Of a DNA stretch of 5,231 nt, positions 1-5,231 are shown piece by piece (position 1 is the stretch's first letter; each line of letters begins with the position of its first letter). Below the pieces are notes generated by a model that saw nothing but the letters and a program-made list of their open reading frames with translations, made no database searches and was not told the DNA's origin. This DNA is from an uncultured Victivallaceae bacterium (GTDB lineage Bacteria > Verrucomicrobiota > Lentisphaeria > Victivallales > Victivallaceae), in contig CAKUKT010000201.1 of the NCBI GenBank assembly GCA_934663655.1, positions 1-5,231 of the forward strand, written 5' to 3'. The position numbers and the translations under genes are program-made.

Positions 1-3000
1 TGCTGAAGGTCAACGGCGCCGAGATTCCCGAACGCGTCTATATGGGCGATATTCCGATCATGACCGAGCAGGGCACCTTCATCATCAACGGCGCCGAACG
101 GGTGATCATCAGCCAGCTGCACCGCAGCCCCGGCATCTGTTTTGAGAAGACCCGCCACACCTCCGGACGTACGCTTTACAGTTACCGGATCATTCCGGAT
201 CGCGGTTCATGGCTGGATGTGCAGTTTGATATCAACGACTGCATCCTGATCTATCTCGACCGCCGCCGCCGTCGCCGCAAGTTCTACATCACCACCTTCC
301 TGCGGGCTATCGGTTACCCGACCAACCGCGACATCCTGAACGAGGTCTACCAGGTGGTTGAAAAGCCGGTTTCCGCCCTGCTGAAGGAGAGCGAGCTCGG
401 CAAATATTACACGGTCGACGACATCACCAACGAAAATGACGAAGTGCTGGTGGATGGCCTGGTGCAGCTGAACGAAAAACACCTGGAAACGCTGGTCGCC
501 GCCGGTGTTGAAAAGGTTGAGCTTGCCTATGTCGCCGACGGAGACGACTATCTGTTTGCGAGTCTGCGCAAGGATCAGACTCGCGACGAGGAAGATGCGC
601 TGAAGGAGATCTACCGGCGCATGCGTCCCGGCGATCCGCCGAACAACAACAATGCAAAACTGCTGATCAAACGACTGTTTTTTGACAACCGCCGTTATGA
701 TCTTGGCGCGGTCGGCCGTTTCAAGCTGAACGAGCGTCTGAAGTTGGATATTCCGATGGATCAGCGGGTGCTCGATCCCCGCGATCTGATGGAAGCGACC
801 AAAATGCTGATTAAACTGCGTCACCAGGGTGGTCAGGTAGACGACATCGACCATCTCGGCGCCCGCCGGATCAGAACCGTTGGTGAACTTTTGCAGAATC
901 AGTGCCGGAATGGTCTGCTCCGTACCGAACGCCAGATCCGCGAGCGCATGACCAACGAGGATCCCAACGTTTCGCCGTTCAAGCTGATCAATCCGAAGAC
1001 CTTCGCCGGCGTCATCCGCGACTTTTTCGCCCGCAACCAGCTGTCGCAGTTCATGGATCAGACCAATCCGCTGAGTGAACTGACCAACAAGCGGCGTCTT
1101 TCCGCGCTCGGTCCCGGCGGACTTTCGCGTGACCGCGCCGGTTTCGAGGTGCGTGACGTGCATTCGAGCCATTACGGTCGCATCTGCCCGATCGAAACCC
1201 CGGAAGGTCCGAATATCGGTCTGATCAGTTCGATGTCACTCTACGCGATTGTTGACAAGTACGGGTTCCTCGAAACCCCGTATCGCAAGGTCATCGACGG
1301 GCAGGTTACCGATCAGATCGATTATCTGACTGCCGACAAGGAAGAAAACTTCGTCATCGCGCAGGCCAACGCGCTGCTCGATGAAAACAATCGTTTTGTG
1401 CGCCCGATGGTGATGTGCCGTTATCATGGTGAGTCCGGAGAGCTTCCGCGCGAGACCGTGCAGTATATCGACGTATCGCCGAAACAGCTGGTCAGCGCCG
1501 CCGCCGGCATCATTCCCTTCCTGGAGCACGACGACGCGAACCGTGCTCTGATGGGATCGAACATGCAGCGGCAGGCGGTGTCGCTGCTGATGCCGGAATC
1601 TCCGTATGTCGGCACCGGGCTGGAGGAACGCATTGCCCGTGATTCACGCGCGGTGGTCGTCGCTTCCGAACCCGGCATCGTCGCCGAAGCCTGCAGTGAT
1701 CACATCATCGTCACTCCGGACGGCGAAATGCCGCGTCCGGGCGAGGAGAACGCTCCCGGGGTGAAAAACTATTTCCTTTACAAATATCTGCGCAGCAATG
1801 CCGGTACCTGTATCAATCAGCGTCCGGTGGTTCGTCGTGGAGACAAGGTGGAGCGCGGCACGCTGCTCGCCGACGGCGCCGCCACCCAGGGTGGTGAACT
1901 TGCGCTCGGCCGCAACGTACTGGTCGCCTTCATGCCCTGGTGCGGATACAACTTCGAGGACGCGATCATCGTCAGCGAACGGCTGGTGAAGGAGGATATC
2001 TACACCAGCGTGCACATCGATGAATTTGAAATCACCAGCCGGGAAACCAAACTCGGTCCCGAAGAGATCACCTGCGATATTCCGAATGTCAGCCCCGACG
2101 CGCTGCGTAACCTCGATTCCCGGGGTGTTGTGCTCAAGGGCGCCGAGGTGAAGCCCGGTGACATTCTGGTCGGCAAGATCACCCCGAAGAGCGAGGTTGA
2201 ACTCGCTCCCGAGGAACGGTTGCTCCGGGCGATTTTCGGCGAGAAGGCCGCCGACGTCAAGGATTCCAGTCTGCTGGTTCCGAGCGGCAAGGGCGGCATC
2301 GTCATGGACATCCGCACGGAATATGCGCGTGAGCCTTCCGTCCGCAACATGAGCAAAGCGGAGAAGAAAGCTCAGGAGAAATTGATCCGCAATGACTGGA
2401 ACGAGATCCGCAACGGTCTGATCGAGGATCTCGCCGCGCGGCTTTCGGATGTGATGCTCGGGACCAAGCTGCCGGTGCCGATTCTCGACACCTCCGCGGA
2501 GGAAAATGTGGTGTTGATTTCGGCGAATCGCAAGATCACCAAGAGTGCGATTCAGGCGCTGGCTTCGCATTACGATTCATGGAGCATGGAGGATTGCGAC
2601 AAGAAGACGCTGATTTCCGGCATTATCGATACCTTCCTGCCGCAGTTCGCCGAGAACGAGGAACGCCGCCGCCGGTCGATGAACAGCATCGATTCGCCCG
2701 AAGCTGACGAGGACGGCGTCGTGAAGCGGGTGAAGGTCTACGTCGGCTGCAAGCGGAAACTTCAGGTCGGCGACAAGATGGCCGGACGCCACGGTAACAA
2801 GGGTATTGTTTCCCGGATTGTTCCGGTTGAGGATATGCCTTTCCTCGAGGACGGCACGCCGGTTGACATCGTGCTTAATCCCCTCGGCGTGCCGAGCCGC
2901 ATGAACATCGGGCAGGTGCTCGAAACCCATCTCGGCTGGGCGGCGCGTATGCTCGGGATCAAGGTTGCCACTCCGGTGTTCGACGGTATCAGCGAAAAGC

Positions 3001-3527
3001 AGATCGTCGAACTGATGGAGGAGGCGAACGTCAAGTTCGCCGAGGAACACGGCCGCAACTATCACTGGGGGTTCCGCAGGAACGAAAACGGTGAATATGT
3101 CTACGACGGCAAGACTGACGTCTATGATGGTCGCACCGGGGATAAATTTGATCAGCGGGTGATGGTCGGCGAGATCTACATGCTCAAGCTCGACCACCTG
3201 GTCGCCAACAAGATTCATGCCCGTGCGGTCGGACCCTATTCGCTGGTTACGCAGCAGCCGCTCGGCGGCAAGGCCCAGCACGGCGGTCAGCGGTTCGGAG
3301 AAATGGAGGTGTGGGCGCTCGAGGCTTACGGCGCAGCCTACAACCTTCAGGAGATGTTGACGGTCAAATCCGACGATGTGACCGGGCGCGCCCGGATCTA
3401 CGAGTCGATCGTCAAGGGGCAGAACGTGCTTGAGGCCGGACGTCCGGAATCCTTCAACGTATTGATGAAGGAGATGCAGAGTCTCGGTCTCGACATCCGC
3501 ACGATCCGCAAGACGTCCGATAAATAA
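1..3527 (+). CDS. rpoB: DNA-directed RNA polymerase subunit beta, 5'-truncated by the window edge
   Basis: Beta subunit of bacterial RNA polymerase, forming one side of the DNA cleft and the rifampicin pocket in the cytoplasm. The frame is open from the first full codon at base 3 ([13 protein letters not shown], then MGDIPIM), so the ATG at 42 is internal. It matches E. coli Met124, leaving about 110 residues upstream. 1,174 residues are visible and the full length would be near 1,285 (E. coli 1,342). In order: lobe (~130-840), fork and rifampicin region [11 protein letters not shown] (1041-1070) through [15 protein letters not shown] (1191-1223), MQRQAV (1563-1580), GYNFED acidic pair (1956-1961), flap with [14 protein letters not shown] (2205-2246), [11 protein letters not shown] with both active-centre lysines (2775-2777, 2799-2801), [27 protein letters not shown], and C-terminal [14 protein letters not shown], ending at TAA 3525-3527. 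The betai4 region is ~55 residues shorter than in E. coli, and a betai9-type insertion is present. Oddities are Asn at the His526 position and a ~22-residue C-terminal insertion. No frameshift is seen. Identity is certain. The PVC-like wording is from memory. Confidence 0.99.
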   Translation, partial: LKVNGAEIPERVYMGDIPIMTEQGTFIINGAERVIISQLHRSPGICFEKTRHTSGRTLYSYRIIPDRGSWLDVQFDINDCILIYLDRRRRRRKFYITTFLRAIGYPTNRDILNEVYQVVEKPVSALLKESELGKYYTVDDITNENDEVLVDGLVQLNEKHLETLVAAGVEKVELAYVADGDDYLFASLRKDQTRDEEDALKEIYRRMRPGDPPNNNNAKLLIKRLFFDNRRYDLGAVGRFKLNERLKLDIPMDQRVLDPRDLMEATKMLIKLRHQGGQVDDIDHLGARRIRTVGELLQNQCRNGLLRTERQIRERMTNEDPNVSPFKLINPKTFAGVIRDFFARNQLSQFMDQTNPLSELTNKRRLSALGPGGLSRDRAGFEVRDVHSSHYGRICPIETPEGPNIGLISSMSLYAIVDKYGFLETPYRKVIDGQVTDQIDYLTADKEENFVIAQANALLDENNRFVRPMVMCRYHGESGELPRETVQYIDVSPKQLVSAAAGIIPFLEHDDANRALMGSNMQRQAVSLLMPESPYVGTGLEERIARDSRAVVVASEPGIVAEACSDHIIVTPDGEMPRPGEENAPGVKNYFLYKYLRSNAGTCINQRPVVRRGDKVERGTLLADGAATQGGELALGRNVLVAFMPWCGYNFEDAIIVSERLVKEDIYTSVHIDEFEITSRETKLGPEEITCDIPNVSPDALRNLDSRGVVLKGAEVKPGDILVGKITPKSEVELAPEERLLRAIFGEKAADVKDSSLLVPSGKGGIVMDIRTEYAREPSVRNMSKAEKKAQEKLIRNDWNEIRNGLIEDLAARLSDVMLGTKLPVPILDTSAEENVVLISANRKITKSAIQALASHYDSWSMEDCDKKTLISGIIDTFLPQFAENEERRRRSMNSIDSPEADEDGVVKRVKVYVGCKRKLQVGDKMAGRHGNKGIVSRIVPVEDMPFLEDGTPVDIVLNPLGVPSRMNIGQVLETHLGWAARMLGIKVATPVFDGISEKQIVELMEEANVKFAEEHGRNYHWGFRRNENGEYVYDGKTDVYDGRTGDKFDQRVMVGEIYMLKLDHLVANKIHARAVGPYSLVTQQPLGGKAQHGGQRFGEMEVWALEAYGAAYNLQEMLTVKSDDVTGRARIYESIVKGQNVLEAGRPESFNVLMKEMQSLGLDIRTIRKTSDK
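1029..1109 (+). other. rpoB: Rifampicin-resistance-determining region (cluster I) of rpoB
   Basis: This segment aligns without gaps to E. coli beta residues 507-533, the main cluster of rifampicin-contact residues beside the RNA exit path. Most contacts are conserved: Leu511, Gln513, Phe514, Asp516, Arg529, Ser531 and Leu533 (E. coli numbers) are all present. The exception is the His526 position, which is Asn (AAC, 1086-1088). Thr replaces Asn518, which is common in other bacteria. The other clusters keep Gln148 (QLHRS), Pro564 and Ile572 ([10 protein letters not shown]) and Arg687 (MQRQ). Confidence 0.93.
2319..2717 (+). other. rpoB: Lineage-variable beta insertion (betai9-like) after the flap
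   Basis: About 130 residues lie between the flap (ending near [11 protein letters not shown]) and the conserved VKRVKVYVG strand. They are charged, mostly helical in appearance and poorly conserved. In position and size the segment resembles the betai9 insertion (sequence insertion 2) that I know from Proteobacteria and Chlamydia, and which Firmicutes and Actinobacteria lack. It contains a Lys/Glu-rich stretch ([10 protein letters not shown]), a Leu-rich helix ([15 protein letters not shown]) and an ERRRRS basic run just before the acidic SPEADEDG turn. The boundaries are approximate. The function is not known from the sequence. Confidence 0.6.
3039..3104 (+). other. rpoB: ~22-residue insertion in the C-terminal part of beta
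   Basis: Between ATPVFDG and the YDGRTG motif, most beta subunits have about 25 residues, and here there are 48. When the family pattern EEAGV...DGKT..YDGRTG is laid on this protein, the extra residues fall at about AEEHGRN through ENGEYVY. The insert is polar and aromatic ([13 protein letters not shown]), keeps the frame, and has base composition like its surroundings. The reading frame resumes with fully conserved TVGYMYMLKL-type sequence (here [10 protein letters not shown]). The edges are uncertain by a few residues. Confidence 0.6.
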
Positions 3528-3539
3528 TCAACTGGTATC

Positions 3540-3548
3540 AGGGAGGGA
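3540..3548 (+). promoter_or_regulatory. Shine-Dalgarno site deciding the rpoC TTG start
   Basis: AGGGAGGGA contains GGAGG (3542-3546), a near-perfect match to the 16S anti-Shine-Dalgarno core. It lies 8 bases before TTG at 3555, which is ideal spacing. The whole rpoB-rpoC gap is 27 bases and holds no terminator-like hairpin with a T-run and no recognisable promoter, so rpoC is read from the rpoB transcript. Confidence 0.88.
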
Positions 3549-3554
3549 TTTACC

Positions 3555-5231
3555 TTGATTGACAATACTTACGCTTATCGGGAGATGCTGGGCCGGGAAA
3601 CGGCCAACTCGTTCAGTGCCATCTCGATCAATGTCGCCTCTCCGGAAACGATCCGTTCGTGGTCTCACGGCGAGGTCAAGAACCCGGAGACGATCAATTA
3701 TCGCAGCTTGAAACCGGAAAAGGGCGGACTTTTCTGCGAACGTATTTTCGGGCCGACGCGGGACTGGGAATGCAACTGCGGAAAATACAAACGCATCAAG
3801 AATAAAGGCATCATCTGCGATCGTTGCGGCGTTGAAGTCACTCAGGCCAAGGTGCGGCGCGAACGCATGGGCCATATCGAACTGGCAGTACCGGTTTCGC
3901 ATATCTGGTTTTTCAAGTGCATGCCCAGCCGGATCGGACTGATGCTCGATCTCTCTGCCAAAAAGCTCGAACAGGTGATCTATTACGAAGAATACATCGT
4001 CACCGATCCGGGCGATACGCCGCTTCAGGTGGCCCAGACCATGGACGAAATGGAATATCGGCAGGCGCGCGAAGATTACGGCGACGCCTTCATGGCCGAA
4101 ATGGGGGCGCCGGCGATCAAGACGCTGCTCGAACGCATCGATCTTGCTCAACTCAAGGATCAGCTTGAAGCCGAACTGGCGGTCAGCCACAACAAGGCGC
4201 TGCGCAAGAAGCTGGCGAAGCGGCTGCGGCTGGTCGAGGGGTTCATGGCCGGCGGGTCGCGTCCGGAATACATGATTCTGACGACGCTGCCGGTGATTCC
4301 TCCGGATATGCGTCCGCTGGTTCCGCTGGAGGGCGGCCGCTTCGCCACCAGCGACCTCAACGATCTCTATCGCCGGGTCATCAACCGCAACAACCGGTTG
4401 AACAACCTGCTGCACCTGCGCACCCCTGAAGTCATCATCCGCAACGAAAAGCGTATGCTTCAGGAAGCGGTCGACTCCCTGATGGACAACGGTCGCCACG
4501 GCCGTCCGGTTACCGGCGCCGGCAACCGTCCGCTCAAGAGTCTTTCGGACATGCTCAAAGGCAAGCAGGGACGTTTCCGCCAGAACCTGCTCGGCAAGCG
4601 GGTCGATTATTCCGGTCGTTCGGTGATCGTCGTCGGACCAGAACTCAAAATCCACCAGTGCGGTCTGCCCAAGAAGATGGCGATGGTTCTCTTTGAACCC
4701 TTCATCATTCGCCACCTCAAGGGACGTGATCTCGCGCACACCGTCCGCGGCGCCAAGAAGATGATCGAGCGCGGTGAACCGGTGGTCTGGGACATTCTGG
4801 CCGAAGTCACCAAGGGGCACCCGGTGATGCTGAACCGGGCGCCGACGCTGCACCGACTGAGTATTCAGGCCTTTGATCCGGTGTTGATCGAAGGTTCGGC
4901 GCTGCGGCTCCATCCGCTGGTCTGTACCGCTTACAACGCCGACTTCGACGGAGACCAGATGGCGGTTCATGTGCCCCTTTCGAACGAGGCGCAGATGGAA
5001 ACCAAGCTCCTGATGCTTGCACCCAACAACATCTTCTCTCCCGCCAACGGCAAACCGATCGTGTCGCCGACCCACGACATCACGCTCGGCAGCTACTACC
5101 TTACCTGCGAACCGCAGAATAAGGCCAAGGCGAAATATTATCGCGATTACTTCGAAGTGCTCTTTGCGATGCATTCCGGGAATATCGGCATTCACGACGC
5201 GGTGAAGATCCCGAACCCCGACTACGGAAAG
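3555..5231 (+). CDS. rpoC: DNA-directed RNA polymerase subunit beta', 3'-truncated by the window edge
   Basis: Beta' subunit of RNA polymerase, carrying the catalytic Mg site, the clamp and the main sigma-docking surface. It starts at TTG, read as Met (then [14 protein letters not shown]), chosen for the strong Shine-Dalgarno 8 bases upstream and because it puts conserved residues only +3 from E. coli numbering. 559 codons are visible. The E. coli protein is 1,407 residues, so the rest lies beyond the window. Seen in order: [18 protein letters not shown] (33-50); N-terminal zinc ribbon with Cys73, Cys75, Cys88 and Cys91; [10 protein letters not shown] (101-110); lid and clamp helices including [16 protein letters not shown] (267-282); rudder (~311-330); switch 2 with [20 protein letters not shown] (335-354); LNRAPTLHR (426-434); and NADFDGDQM with Asp463, Asp465 and Asp467. 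Bridge helix, trigger loop and second zinc site lie outside the window. It is co-transcribed with rpoB, 27 bases downstream and in the same frame. Odd points are the TTG start and [11 protein letters not shown] in place of the usual LHRLGIQAFEP. Identity is certain and the start is very likely. Confidence 0.98.
   Translation, partial: MIDNTYAYREMLGRETANSFSAISINVASPETIRSWSHGEVKNPETINYRSLKPEKGGLFCERIFGPTRDWECNCGKYKRIKNKGIICDRCGVEVTQAKVRRERMGHIELAVPVSHIWFFKCMPSRIGLMLDLSAKKLEQVIYYEEYIVTDPGDTPLQVAQTMDEMEYRQAREDYGDAFMAEMGAPAIKTLLERIDLAQLKDQLEAELAVSHNKALRKKLAKRLRLVEGFMAGGSRPEYMILTTLPVIPPDMRPLVPLEGGRFATSDLNDLYRRVINRNNRLNNLLHLRTPEVIIRNEKRMLQEAVDSLMDNGRHGRPVTGAGNRPLKSLSDMLKGKQGRFRQNLLGKRVDYSGRSVIVVGPELKIHQCGLPKKMAMVLFEPFIIRHLKGRDLAHTVRGAKKMIERGEPVVWDILAEVTKGHPVMLNRAPTLHRLSIQAFDPVLIEGSALRLHPLVCTAYNADFDGDQMAVHVPLSNEAQMETKLLMLAPNNIFSPANGKPIVSPTHDITLGSYYLTCEPQNKAKAKYYRDYFEVLFAMHSGNIGIHDAVKIPNPDYGK
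3771..3827 (+). other. rpoC: Beta' N-terminal zinc-binding ribbon
   Basis: This codes for the CxC...CxxC pattern with Cys73, Cys75, Cys88 and Cys91. They correspond to E. coli beta' Cys70, Cys72, Cys85 and Cys88, which bind a structural zinc near upstream DNA and the RNA exit channel. All four ligands are present, as is the basic stretch between them ([10 protein letters not shown]). Confidence 0.95.
4935..4961 (+). other. rpoC: Catalytic Mg-binding loop NADFDGDQM of beta'
   Basis: This is the universal active-site motif of multisubunit RNA polymerases. Asp463, Asp465 and Asp467 (E. coli 460, 462 and 464) hold the catalytic magnesium. The motif is fully intact, which together with the intact beta lysines argues for a functional enzyme. 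Confidence 0.98.

Noticed and set aside
42..44. ATG at 42 as the rpoB start
   Set aside because: Conserved beta sequence ([13 protein letters not shown]) continues in frame upstream to the window edge, and this Met matches an internal residue (E. coli Met124).
207..1172. A 321-codon antisense reading frame within rpoB
   Set aside because: It is codon-aligned with rpoB, has a composition typical of reverse-complemented coding sequence, and ends at a Ser TCA codon. There is no sign of its own start signal.
3099..3137. Tandem repeat [13 protein letters not shown] in beta, suggesting a recent duplication
   Set aside because: Many beta subunits naturally carry DGKTxLYDGRTG here, and the two DNA copies differ at several bases, so the likeness is ancestral.
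1644..3281. Two further long antisense frames (1644-2570 and 2577-3281)
   Set aside because: They have the same register and the same cause as the other antisense frames, and they sit over the most conserved parts of rpoB.
3534..3554. GGTA...TACC inverted repeat flanking the rpoC Shine-Dalgarno, as a possible translational switch
   Set aside because: The stem is only 4 base pairs with a 13-base loop, too weak to hide the site.
3585..3587. ATG at 3585 as the rpoC start
   Set aside because: The nearest purine-rich stretch (GGGAG) abuts the ATG with almost no spacing, whereas TTG at 3555 has ideal spacing to GGAGG and gives the expected N-terminal length.
3917..4168. Small + strand frame inside rpoC, and similar ones at 1798-1989, 2158-2352 and 5017-5205
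   Set aside because: They are shifted-frame shadows of rpoB and rpoC, with Arg/Ser/Pro-rich composition and no independent evidence.
3528..5195. A 555-codon reading frame on the - strand
   Set aside because: It lies codon-for-codon opposite rpoC, resembles no protein family I know, and is explained by the absence of TTA, CTA and TCA codons in rpoC.

Overview
The window holds two adjacent, co-directional genes of the core transcription machinery and nothing else that I can support. The 3' nine-tenths of rpoB (RNA polymerase beta subunit) runs from the left edge to 3527. After a 27-base gap comes the 5' part of rpoC (beta' subunit), from a TTG start at 3555 to the right edge. Both genes are on the + strand and both are cut by the window ends. 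By comparison with E. coli, about 110 residues of beta are missing at the left and roughly the last 60% of beta' is missing at the right.

Organism: the sequence is GC-rich (high fifties per cent by eye). Remembered family sequences point to a bacterium of the PVC superphylum (Verrucomicrobiota, Lentisphaerota, Kiritimatiellota or Chlamydiota). Beta shares chlamydia-like local wording, such as PGI.FE after the SQLHRS motif, a DINDxI..hDR(R/K)5-6K stretch, and NxCRxGL. Beta' shares HIELAVPxxHIWFFK, VIYYEEYxV.DPG, [20 protein letters not shown] and LFEPFII. A free-living Verrucomicrobiota or Lentisphaerota lineage is my best guess. This rests on memory of family sequences, not on a search.

Layout: 1-3527 is rpoB with its lobes, fork/rifampicin pocket, hybrid-binding domain, flap and C-terminal anchor. 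3528-3554 is a short intercistronic gap with a strong Shine-Dalgarno sequence and no terminator or promoter. 3555-5231 is rpoC with its N-terminal zinc ribbon, clamp helices, rudder/switch region and the catalytic NADFDGD loop. No stretch longer than 27 bases lacks a gene.

The two products form the active-centre cleft of one enzyme. Beta supplies the lysines of [11 protein letters not shown] and the ED pair of GYNFED, and beta' supplies the three Mg-binding aspartates. Every catalytic motif visible is intact. The points worth a second look are small departures from a conserved background. They are Asn at the position of E. coli beta His526 in the rifampicin pocket, a ~22-residue insertion near the beta C terminus, a TTG start for rpoC, and single substitutions in near-invariant motifs. 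I found no novel system, mobile element, RNA gene or CRISPR array.
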